Shown here in pieces: positions 1-8,576 of a DNA stretch of 19,049 nucleotides (positions within the stretch are counted from its first letter, which is position 1; each line of letters begins with the position of its first letter). This DNA comes from Parachlorella kessleri (Eukaryota; Chlorophyta; Trebouxiophyceae; Chlorellales; Chlorellaceae), in contig BBXU01002288.1 of the NCBI GenBank assembly GCA_001598975.1, positions 1 through 19,049 on the forward strand, read 5' to 3'. The notes beneath the pieces are model-generated. The model saw only the letters and a list, made by a program, of their open reading frames with translations. It ran no database searches and was not told the DNA's origin. Made by a program: the position numbers and the translations under genes.

Positions 1-512
1 CCCCCCCCCCCCCCTCCCCCCTTCCCCCCCCTTCCCCTCTCTTCTCATCACAGCCCACTCAAGCAGGCCCTGGTCGGTAAGTGGCACCATGTGCTGACGG
101 GGGTGGCCAAGGAGTACTCTTGCTGGCAACCTTCCTCCTCTAAAACCTCACGTCCCAGCAGGACACTTGGGCGGCCCCATGCTTGTGAAGGAGCGCTGAC
201 CCGCATTCCTGCCTGCCTGGCAGCCAGGAGCCGGGCAGCCCTGCCCTTGGGGGAGGGCCAGGGGATCTTCCCACTAAATCATTCCCCCCCAGTCAATCCT
301 CCGATGCAGGGCAAGCGGGCCCCGCATGGAGAGATGGGTGCACAAATGCCTTTGCTGCCTGCTTGATCCGCCTTGTTTCACCATGCCAACCTCCACTGCA
401 GGACACATGGGCTGCTCATGGGGGAAGATGGTGCACAAGGCTGTGTAGGCTGCTTGATAAGCCTTGTTTTGTCATCAATCGTCATGTTAGTCATGCCAAC
501 GCTCCACTGCAG
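1..512 (+). other. Intronic or upstream DNA of the aldo-keto reductase gene, starting with a C-rich tract
   Basis: The first 40 bases are almost all C with a few T. The rest lies upstream of the first exon I can support for the aldo-keto reductase. A short piece at 54-76 sits between an AG and a GTAAGT and could be a small exon, but its phase does not join to the next exon, so I do not call it. The remainder holds degenerate copies of the next exon's start (separate entry). The true preceding exon, which should carry the family's HWP motif, is not seen. Confidence 0.6.
157..460 (+). repeat. Degenerate tandem copies of the start of the 513 exon, with its acceptor site
   Basis: The exon at 513 begins after CTGCAG with GACACATGGGCTGCCATGG. 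Related sequence appears at about 162 (GACACTTGGGCGGCCCCATG after CAGCAG), about 310 (weaker, with ATGGAGAGATGGGTGCACA) and 402 (GACACATGGGCTGCTCATGG after an identical CTCCACTGCAG). The 310 and 402 copies also share the downstream words CTGCTTGAT, CCTTGTTT and CATGCCAAC. Spacings are about 148, 92 and 111 nt. The 402 copy is in frame with the exon and open into it, but after the first five residues (DTWAA) it no longer reads as family sequence, so I call the copies decayed duplications, not exons. Confidence 0.7.
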
Positions 513-2595
513 GACACATGGGCTGCCATGGAGAAGCTGGTGCATAAGGGCCTCTGCAGGACGATTGGGGTGTCCAACTTTAGCATCAAGAAGCTGGAAG
601 ATCTGATGTCAAAGTCAACCATCCGGCCGTCTGTGAACCAGGTATTTTGCAGTCCACCCCTGCTCTGGTCAAAGCTGGAAGCCATGATGGCCAAGGCAAC
701 CACCTGGCCGTCTGTGAACCAGGCTGCCTTCAGGGGGCCTTGCTCTTAGGGCAGCTCCCTTCACTCCAGCGCCTTTACTGCGGTTTGACAGATGAACTAC
801 ATACTTTGCCCCTTCCTCGGATAGGGGTCCCTTTGTGACGAAGACCCCCTCACCTGGGGCCGACGATACCTACTGTGCACTCTGTTCTACTGCTTCCTAG
901 CATCCGGTAGTTCTCCTTATCTGCAAAGGAAGGGCCGCCCTATCGGAATGAGAACCTCCTGGCCGGCTGTCGGTGTCATCCACCATTCATCACCTCTCTC
1001 ATACCCCTCATGCTTCACACCCTCCTGTCTTCTGCCCTCCTGTCTCCTGCAGGTGGAGGCGCACCCCTACTTCCGTAACGAGGTCCTCCTGGCCTGGTGT
1101 CAGGAGCAGGGCATCCACATGACCTGCTACTCACCCCTGGGCACCCCCAACACCGCATCCTACTTCAACCGCCAGGCGCCCGAAGTGCTCAAGGTACCCT
1201 GATGTGACCCTAGGCGACATGGACAGAAGAGTGCGCGGCTACTTGCTCTGGGTTATACCCCAGATGTTGTCTGCCATCCTAACCCCGTCCCGCCACGCTG
1301 CCAGTTGCTGGTGTTGAAAAGCAAATCAAACCCCAATATAAGTGTTGAGAATCTGGGGTGGGGATCGTGCCCGCCTCCTCAAGAGCTAACTCTGTCTGCT
1401 TACTGCAGGATGAGAAGGTACTGAAGGTTGCCAAGAAGCTTGGGAAGCACCCGGGGGAGGTTGTGCTGCGGTGGGGTGTGCAGCGCGGCTGCAGCGTCAT
1501 CCCCAAGTCAACCAGTGAAGACCATCTCAGGTATGTGACCATGCTGTGACCGAGGGGAAAGGGACCGGAGGCGCTGGGATGTGCCCAGTTGGGTGCAGGG
1601 TGGCAGAGCTTATTCGCCCGGCTCAGATGTGTGGACAGCCAGTGAGCTGCTTCATGGCAGGCAGACTGCAGACATAAGGGGAGTCTGTCCTGTCGGCTGG
1701 GAGAACAGTGCACGGAACCTGGTGATGATGCCTCTGTTGTGCTGGACCCTGGAAGCAACCCCGACCCCTTAACCTTGGAGTGCCTTGCCGAATTTTGATC
1801 GCGATTGGGTGTGGTGGCATATGATTTGCATGTGCTTGATTCGTAATCTCAAACGATTACTCCATTGCACAGAGGTCGAGGCTGCATCGCATAGTTACGG
1901 GTCGGCGGTCTTTGTATATGTTACTCACCAGCTGATGGTTTTTTTCCCACACTGCAGATCCAACCTAGCCGTGCTGGACTGGGAATTGAGTGAGGACGAC
2001 TTTGAGGCCCTCAACAGCCTGGAGACACAGTGCAGGTTGGTACAGATGTGTAGTATAGGCATGGTCCGCTTGTTAAAGCCTTGGCCGTGTGTTCGACAAG
2101 GTGCTGCTGGGGGAGTGGTGGTGCGCGGGGGGGGCGGCGGCGGCGGGGCGCCCTGTGCTTATCCAGGTTGCTACGCATTGCAAGGTGCTGGTGTTGTATG
2201 GGACTGGGCATGCTCTGGGCATTAAGTGAGGCTGAGTCGGCGGCCCCCTACACAAAGGGTCAAAGGGCCGTGGCACCTACAGTGGCACATCTGTCAGGCA
2301 TCATCCGGCGGAGTTGCTGTAGTAATGCTGAGCAGCTGCTTCCAGGGTTTGAAGGAAGGCCACGGCTCTAAACCTTGGCGGCTACCTCGAGGTAGCCTGG
2401 AGCTCCTGCACAAGGATGCGTGTGTGCACTACCCCTGACGGCTACCTATTGCACCACCCCCTTTACAGGATGCTGGACGGCAACTGGTTTCTGAAGGAGG
2501 AGGGGCCCTACAAGACCTTGGAGGACCTGTGGGACCGGCCAGACGAGAAGCGGACCAGCAAGGGCTCGCCCGGCGCGCTTGCAAAGGAGGAATGA
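513..2595 (+). CDS. Aldo-keto reductase, C-terminal 198 residues (5' end off the window)
   Basis: Exons 513-641, 1053-1193, 1409-1530, 1958-2035 and 2469-2595 (TGA) join in phase and give 198 aa. The product is an NAD(P)H-dependent carbonyl reductase of the plant-like AKR superfamily, probably cytosolic. Diagnostic motifs in order are [20 protein letters not shown] followed by [17 protein letters not shown], the strand [26 protein letters not shown] (the cofactor-binding loop Lys-Ser/Thr), and the C-terminal [10 protein letters not shown] tail that plant AKR4-type proteins share. The family is about 310-330 aa, so roughly 120 N-terminal residues are missing, including the catalytic Asp, Tyr, Lys and His, which normally precede the first visible exon. 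Activity therefore cannot be judged here. A Lys/Glu/Ser-rich extension of about 15 residues follows the usual end. The substrate is not predictable. Confidence 0.93.
672..723 (+). repeat. Duplicate of the 3' end of the first visible aldo-keto reductase exon, inside the next intron
   Basis: AAGCTGGAAGCCATGATGGC... at 672-723 matches the exon's last 52 bases (591-642) with only about eight differences, including an identical GGCCGTCTGTGAACCAG. It would read [17 protein letters not shown], against [17 protein letters not shown] in the exon. After AACCAG it has GC rather than GT, so it lacks a normal donor. The offset from the exon is 81 bases, a multiple of three. Confidence 0.75.
2109..2148 (+). 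other. G-rich tract in the last intron of the aldo-keto reductase
   Basis: Intron 2036-2468 contains GGGGG, GTGGTGGTG, an eight-G run and GGCGGCGGCGGGG within 40 bases on the transcribed sense strand. Such a tract could fold as a G-quadruplex in DNA or pre-mRNA. No function is shown. Confidence 0.5.
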
Positions 2596-2653
2596 ACGGG
2601 GATTGATGGGGTGGCACATGGTGCGGAAAGGGGGTGGCGCAAGGTGCAGGAAA

Positions 2654-2676
2654 GCTAGTACTAGCACTTGTGCTAG
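2654..2676. repeat. Overlapping palindrome and hairpin in the aldo-keto reductase 3' UTR
   Basis: GCTAGTACTAGC (2654-2665) is a perfect 12-bp palindrome. It overlaps CTAGCAC-TT-GTGCTAG (2661-2676), a perfect 7-bp inverted repeat. The two structures share bases and would compete in RNA. Confidence 0.6.
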
Positions 2677-2875
2677 CTTGTTCAAGCAGGTTGACACTGC
2701 GCTAGCGTGGGATGAGGGCAACATCCAGTCGACAACAGGGCTTTCTGCCAACGGTAAGCGTCGAGGGGGGGTGGTTTGTTTACTGTAGGCGCTACCAAAA
2801 CTCCTGACTGAGTGGAAAAGCAAATTGATGCGTCGAACTCTTTTCGTGTCTGACAGCCACGAAAGTATTGAAAGA

Positions 2876-2880
2876 TGTAA
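2876..2880 (+). terminator. TGTAA poly(A) signal of the aldo-keto reductase gene
   Basis: First TGTAA after the stop at 2595. TGTAA is the usual volvocalean poly(A) signal, so cleavage would be expected about 10-20 nt downstream, giving a 3' UTR near 300 nt. Confidence 0.6.
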
Positions 2881-3080
2881 CAGGAGCAAGAGCTTCTCTA
2901 TGGCCAGCACGCCCAAGACTAGCCAGGCCTCAGGCTAGCCAAAGGCAACAAAAGGCCAGCATTTCAGGGACTGCCAGTGTTTGGCGGATCAGTTAATATG
3001 AGACGGCCCGTAGTCCGGCTAACCACGGCTGCAACCTAGGTTCCAGTCATTGCACATATGCTTTCTGCCTGTCAAGGAGC

Positions 3081-3114
3081 TAGCAGTACCTGGGTGTGGT
3101 TAGCAGTACCTGGG
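3081..3114. repeat. Two copies of TAGCAGTACCTGGG, 20 bp apart
   Basis: Exact 14-bp copies at 3081-3094 and 3101-3114 upstream of the glycosyltransferase gene. They could be paired promoter elements or a chance duplication. Confidence 0.5.
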
Positions 3115-3409
3115 CATAGGCGTGCTTTGCGTGTTCTGGCTTTTGATCCTATGCGCCATGGACGGCCGGCCCGATGGCATAGCTTATAGTGCTGCGGTAC
3201 CTCAACTCTGTTACACATCCTCCCGGCGTTCGGAAGCAACCCCTTGGGTTCTAACACTGGGCCTTTCAAACGGTGCGCACGACTGCCGCACAGCATTTTT
3301 CCGCCTCGGAAGGTATTGCCACCATCAATAAATACAGTACAACGCCTCTATTGCAGGTGTGAGGTACTACTTCCCCGGACGTGACCTCCCCTGATCGTGT
3401 GGACAGCGA

Positions 3410-6400
3410 ATGGATCGCTTCTCAGATACGGACCTAGGGCAACTTGAAGCTGAAGTCTTGCGGCCCCTTCCCCGATCGAGCTTGTCCAGAAGCCCTACGC
3501 GGCAACCGAGCAGGCAACTCCTATCAAGAAATACCAAGGGCACCCAGGTGCGCTGCAAGCTTACGCACCTGGTGACTTGGGCAACCTGCAACCCAAACCC
3601 AACCCAACCCCAACCCCAACCCCATTGCCCAATATGCACAGCCGCAGGCCTGGAAAGGCGAGTCTGTGGCCGTATCTCAAACGGACGCCCCGAAGGCTGC
3701 TTGGAACTGCCCGGCTATCATCTTTGCCTTCCTATCCCTGGCAGCCAGCCTGTGCCTTCTTGCCAGCACTCTGCCACGCCAGAGGCCCACCTGGCAGCAT
3801 GTCTCATCTGCTTCAGCGGAAGATGGAACTCTTGCTACGACAGTGGCAGCGGCAGCGGCAGTCACTGCAGCGACTGCAGCGGCTGGGACGGGCAGCTCCA
3901 CAGTGGCAAGCGCAGAGATCGAAGCTAGTCAGCAGACAGCTGGCCGACACAGTATCGACCCTGTGACTGGCTGCGACCCTGCCCGCCTTGATGTCGTGTT
4001 TGCCACCACCACGAACTTGGACCGGCACAGCCTGATCAAGGCCAGCCGCGGCCACCGTCAGGTGAGGCAACATGGGCTTGTCTTGTCGCACACACACAGC
4101 CCGCTGGCAGCTTGTGAGGCCCATACCTCTCTCCGAGTCGTGTTGCATCAATGCGCCGAGTTGTTCGTCAGCGGCCGCAAGCTTGGCTTGACTGGGCGTC
4201 ACCCAGCACCTGCTGTGCAATGCTGCAGGGCATGCGCCTTCTGGTTTTCACCAACGTCACTGGGGAGGCTCTTGCAGGAGAAGCCGCTGAGGGTGCCACG
4301 CATTGCGAACAGTGGAGCCACCTGCCAGACCGCTACGTCACAGTTGAGGGCTTCCCACGGCCGCTGCTGGGGGAGCTGCGCCTTGCCACCGCACCCTTTG
4401 CTGCACATGCTCTCGTCATGGGCACAGGTGCCGGTGCAGGCGCACAGGCCAGCCCAGAGGATGTACCCGCAGCAGGGTCAGCCAGCGTCTCCGGCAGTGT
4501 AGACAGTACAGCCAGCGGCAGCAGCCTTGGGAGGGGTGAAGGACCTGCTGCTGGGGAACAGGAGCCGCGCCCAGCGGGTGTGTGGGGCGCTCCTTACAAG
4601 TGGATGATGTATGGGGACGACGACACGCTGTGGTTCCATGGAGGCGTGGCTGCCCTAGCAAGGCAGCTGGACCCCGAGCTGCCTTGGTTCCTGACAGGTG
4701 AGGCGACAGGCGGGCAAGAGCTGGTCTAGTCTTACAGCTTAGCACCAAACTTGGGGGTCAGTCATGATGTTGTCACACCTAAGAATGAAATGGTGGGCAA
4801 GATGGCGCTACACCTTGTTAGGGACGTGTTAACCTTGGCATGCAGGGCTGGAATTTCGGTGGTGAAATGTACAGAATTAGCGATGCTGCCTTGGCCTCCT
4901 GGGGTTGCGCTTCTCGGCCCGTCATGCTTGGCTGATGTTGCTGGGCTGGGCTCCCAGAAGCGTAAAAAGGCACCTGCATATAGGCCGTGTGAATCCTAAT
5001 GTCACAGTCAAGCTTGCAACTTGCGCTGGGCTACATTTTGGCTAAGCTCCCTGCAAATGACTAACTTGGGCTATCCCCTCCTAACCCCTCCTGCCTTCCA
5101 CCCCGTTTGCCCCTCCCAGATAACTACTACACTCGCTACAGCCCTGGCTTCGGCCCGCGCAAGGCGGGAGTGCCACGGTGCCTGCCCTGTACGCTGGACC
5201 TCACCGGCATCGACCCGGCAGCACACAACGCTGTGGCCAGCTGCGGCTGTACCCCACTGGTGGTGTGTGGCGGCAAGTGGAACAGCTCTGTGGACTTCCC
5301 TTGCGACCCTGAGAGACCGCCGTTGGAGAGCAACCACGGGGGTGCAGGGTCGCTACTGAGTGTGGGGCTGCTGCGTCGGGCGCCGCTGGCGGTCGTACAG
5401 CCCTGCCTGGACTCCCACCCCAAGTGGCGTGAGTAACCTTTATGCATGCTTGCTGGAGCAGCACACAGCTTGCCCTTGCTGCGGGTGCCAGTGAGGTGTG
5501 CTTGTGAGGGTGTGCTGCTCTGGATCTATAGCTTGGCTTCCTAATGTCGAGCAGCTGGGGCTGCATAGCAGACTTTGGCAAGTCCTTGCCAGCAAGTCTT
5601 CTTGTCGCTTAGTATCCCAGAAATGCTGAGCCACCCTTTGATGGGGCAAACAGAAGCGTAACGCCCGCTAGACTCTGCTAGTGGGTGGGACTTGAGGGTG
5701 CAACTTCAGGTGCACCTTAGCAGGGACAAGGTGGTTGCAGTCACATGCAGCCAGCTGATTTGCACACCTCAAGGCGCAGTTGTTTGCCCGTTCAATAGAG
5801 TCAGCAGTTTACCCTAACCTTGGTCCCTGTTGCCTGCAGTGGGCGACCATGCCTTCTTCCATTGCCTATGGCTGGCTGGCTTGGCTCCCACAGACCCAGC
5901 GTACTCCCTTCGCCACCCGGGCTCCCTGCTGTTTGATGCATTGGATGGCAGCCTTTCGCAGTTGGCTTTCCTCTCCAATGCCACCCTGCGAGCCCCGGGT
6001 CCCGTATCTGCAGAGTTATGGGTGGAGGCCACCCGGTCCCCGGCAGAGGTACTAGCAGGAACAGCAGCAGACGGAGTAGCAGGGGATCAGGCGACCAGCG
6101 CCGGCCACGATGGAGGCCTGTTGCGTAGCATGGTCAGTATGCACATAGCAGGATCACGGTTCTGCAGCAGTACAGATACCGCCCAGGCTGTCAAGCTTGT
6201 GTATGAGCTGTATGACGCATGGCAGCAGGCACAGCAGCAGCAGCAGCAGCCAGTCACTGGCACGTCCTCACCAGCAAGTAGTAGGGCAGCAGACAAAGCG
6301 GCAGCCGCAGCAGCAGCACAGCGTGTACGGGCGCTGGCAGCAACATTGCTGGACGTGGAGAGGCATGGCCAGGGGCGGGAGCAGGACCGGCTGCAATGCC

Positions 6401-6417
6401 TCCGAGCTCCGTACTAG
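3410..6417 (+). CDS. GT31-like (Fringe/beta-1,3-galactosyltransferase type) type II membrane glycosyltransferase
   Basis: Exons 3410-3547, 3642-4061, 4229-4697, 5120-5428 and 5840-6417 (TAG) join in phase to give 637 aa. A signal anchor (about residues 70-90, CPAIIFAFLSLAASLCLLAS) after a cytosolic tail points to a Golgi type II enzyme. An Ala/Thr/Ser-rich stem follows, then the catalytic domain: first strand LDVVFATTTN (about 160), GMRLLVFTNV (187), then KWMMYGDDDTLWF with the metal/nucleotide-sugar DxD motif at 316-318, PWFLTGDNYY, HGGAGSLLS (415-423), and GDHAFFHCLWLAG (447 on), where relatives carry a GDD-type acidic motif. Between DNYY and HGGAG sits a six-cysteine insert with CLPC and CGC. 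The last exon ends in a low-complexity poly-Gln/Ala tail. The start at 3410 is the first ATG that fits, but the tail before residue 60 is uncertain (see findings). Donor and acceptor sugars are unknown. Confidence 0.83.
3589..3623 (-). repeat. Short degenerate TTGGGG/TTGGG array (CCAACC on + strand)
   Basis: The + strand reads repeated AACCC/AACCCC units. The complement is G-rich runs spaced by TT, able to form a G-quadruplex on the template strand. In my model it lies inside the 94-nt intron 3548-3641. In the alternative reading it encodes a Pro-Thr/Pro-Asn stretch. Confidence 0.6.
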
Positions 6418-7147
6418 CAGGTCGTAGGCCGCATATCTATACTACAGGAGGGTTTGGTGACCAGAGGAGGAGGAGAGGATAGATCCCTGACAGCCGTGTC
6501 AGTCAAACAGGTTGGCCATGGCGACTTTGAGAACGCTTGCACAGCTTGCATGACTGCAAAGGGTTAATAGCCCAGCCTGAGAGTACAACTACTACCTGAT
6601 AGAATGCATGAGTCTTGAAAAGGATATGTTTGGCGGGAGAGTGAAGGGCGATCGGCATATGATGGAGAAAGAGAGTTGTACTTACCTTCTCTGGCTTCAA
6701 TTACGTCTTCTCGTTCTGCTTGTTGCCCAGCATTGAATATGTCCAGCATTGTTTAGATACTGTCTGTCATAAGGGTCATTTGCAGGTTGTAGGTTGTCAG
6801 CCAGGTAAGTCAGTTTGTCGGTCATGTACCAGGTGTATACACTGTGTATGGCTTACCTTTGTGTATATTGTTTGCTGATGTTGGCAGGCAATGCGGACAG
6901 ATGGGAGACACCTTTGAACTCTGATGACAGAACTGTACGCACTTACGCTCGGGGGTTTGTATAGCTTCTAACTTAGATGGCATCCAGTAGCTATCTAGTT
7001 TTGTCACCTGCCCAGGGCTGAGCCCCGTGCACTATATGCGCCTGGTGGATCCTTTAGGCCTTCAAGGTGCCCCTGTTGTACATGCCATATCAACTACAAT
7101 GTTATACCATCATCATTGACAACCGCCCATTCCATGGCATGTGTAGT

Positions 7148-7215
7148 AGGATTGTTGTATTTGTGGGTTTATACTTTGACTAGGATTGTAGTATTTGTGG
7201 GTTAATACTTTCAAA
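7148..7215. repeat. 34-bp tandem repeat, two copies
   Basis: AGGATTGTTGTATTTGTGGG at 7148 recurs as AGGATTGTAGTATTTGTGGG at 7182. The similarity continues through TT(T/A)ATACTTT. Two imperfect 34-bp units lie in tandem in non-coding DNA. Confidence 0.8.
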
Positions 7216-7426
7216 AGGGCAGCTGTCCCATTCACATCAGCTGTGAGGGTCATTGTCCCGGCCGTCAGGGTTGCCTACCATCGGGGATCTGCTTATCATC
7301 AGCGTGCCATCTTGGACATCTTGCTTATTCACGTGCATTGAGCTTTTGATAGCCTAGAACACATATGGAGTGAAAATCAAGCGTGCTGACCAGTCTTGTC
7401 AGGGTTTCCACCGTGCCAGCATTAGT

Positions 7427-7431
7427 TGTAA
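7427..7431 (+). terminator. Possible TGTAA poly(A) signal of the glycosyltransferase gene
   Basis: First TGTAA after the stop codon at 6417. The implied 3' UTR of about 1 kb is long but occurs in these algae. It may instead be a chance match. Confidence 0.3.
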
Positions 7432-7980
7432 CCAAGAAGCAAATGCTCTAAAGGCTCAGAGTTTTTATAAAGCTGGATATTGATAACCACTATGGTGGTG
7501 GTGAGGGACGTGCGACCGAGACGGACAGAGTGGGGGAGTTCAGGATCCTGGCTTGTGTGCCCAAGCTGCTTGGGCCACCGAGGCTTTTGCCCGGGGTTGC
7601 AAGGTCCTACACCTTTACGCTTGGCCATCCTACCAGGCACAGTCTTTGGCTGTATATTAACGCGACAACCACTGCGGCAGAGCAAGCTAGTCTTCACTCC
7701 TTGTCAAGAATATGAGCCAATGTGTGAATAGAGCATAACGAGCTGCTTCTGACAGCTAGCACCGCCTTTGCCTGCCTAGGGTAGAGACGGCTGCCAAGTT
7801 TAGTGATGTCGTCGTTCGGGTGGCCACAGGTTGAGGTCCAAGGGCACCCGTGGTCACCTGGGCACAGTCCTGGGTGTCACCGGCACGCACATATCCACCT
7901 TGCCCAACAAACAGGGAAGCTTCCATCACCAGCAAACTTGTTGGGTCACATGGGTTTAGCTGTTGGTCCCCGCTGCGCAG

Positions 7981-8190
7981 TTAGATGCGATCCCAGTTTA
8001 GCACACCAGTGTGCGTGACGGAGCAAAGCAGCAAGGAGGGCTCCCAAAGTTTAAATGTCCCGTTCTGCCCTGGCCAAGGCGTAGGGGTGAGGACGCGAAG
8101 GTGGTACAGGAACTGTTGTACACAGCCGTCCTTGTTCGCCTCCTCCTCAGCGCGCTGTGCTGCAGCACCCGCCACCTGCTTTGCTGCCAT
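7981..8190 (-). CDS. Small open frame of unknown status (69 codons, ATG start)
   Basis: The frame starts with ATG at 8190 and reads MAAKQVAGAAAQRAEEEAN, then FLYHLRVLTPTPWPGQNG, and ends WDRI at 7981. The Ala/Glu-rich start and Trp/Pro-containing middle look more protein-like than the surrounding frames. No domain is recognised, no splice partners are evident, and no neighbouring gene needs it. It could be a remnant of a mobile element, a small gene, or chance. Confidence 0.2.
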   Translation of the reverse strand: MAAKQVAGAAAQRAEEEANKDGCVQQFLYHLRVLTPTPWPGQNGTFKLWEPSLLLCSVTHTGVLNWDRI

Positions 8191-8194
8191 GTGG

Positions 8195-8236
8195 GCATAT
8201 TTTATGTTGGCATATTTTGGCTTATGTTGGCATATT
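8195..8236. repeat. Repeated TATGTTGGCATATTT
   Basis: The 15-mer occurs twice, at 8203 and 8223, preceded by a partial unit GGGCATATTT. A/T-rich simple repeat upstream of the hydrolase gene. Confidence 0.6.
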
Positions 8237-8576
8237 TGAAAACCCCCACGGTCAATTTTGGACCCAACCTGACCCCCTCAGGCTTCGACACCCCTTCTGT
8301 ACTCTTCCGCTCCTACAGCGGCCGGATCACTTGTTAAGTTATTGTTGAACCCTTGACGCACTTGTTCAGCCTTGCCTCGGCGGTGACAGCTTGATACGCT
8401 CAGCTCCAACGCGTGCAATTCTCCAACTTGACGGCACATCCTAGCCCTGAAAGCCGTTTCAAGGCACCGGAACAGACCAGCGGCGCGGCTCTCACAGGGA
8501 TTTCTGCAGCTTGGCCGCAGTGGTCGACTGGCCTCGCGGTGTGGGAGTCTCAAGGCGGGCCCCACTGACAGCATCC

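Larger units (their letters stand above)
2596..3409. other. 3' UTR of the aldo-keto reductase, then upstream region of the glycosyltransferase gene
   Basis: No gene seen. From 2596 to about 2900 is probable 3' UTR. The rest is intergenic or 5' UTR of the next gene. A TTGCAG at 3353-3358 could be the acceptor of a 5'-UTR intron. I see no clear TATA box. It also holds the palindromes at 2654-2676 and the 20-bp repeat at 3081-3114. Confidence 0.6.
6418..8576. other. About 2.1 kb without a convincing gene
   Basis: The left part is probably the long 3' UTR of the glycosyltransferase. The first TGTAA on the + strand is only at 7427-7431, about 1 kb after the stop. The base composition is more A/T-rich than the coding DNA. 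No set of open frames can be joined in phase. It holds a 34-bp tandem repeat at 7148-7215, a short repeat at 8195-8236 and a small minus-strand open frame at 7981-8190. The last few hundred bases should contain the promoter and 5' UTR of the hydrolase. I see no clear TATA box. Confidence 0.6.

Noticed and set aside
1..40. Poly-C tract as a functional element
   Set aside because: It is a simple C-rich run at the window edge with nothing to tie it to a function.
54..76. A possible 23-nt aldo-keto reductase exon between AG and GTAAGT (reads PLKQALV in one frame)
   Set aside because: The phase does not fit the exon at 513, and the family motif expected before it is not seen.
3589..3623. Interstitial telomere
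   Set aside because: TTGGGG is not the telomere unit known for volvocalean algae (TTTTAGGG or TTTAGGG), and the array is short and degenerate.
3666..3668. Start codon for the glycosyltransferase at 3666
   Set aside because: The codon is GTG. A nuclear algal gene should start with ATG, and an in-phase upstream exon with ATG exists at 3410.
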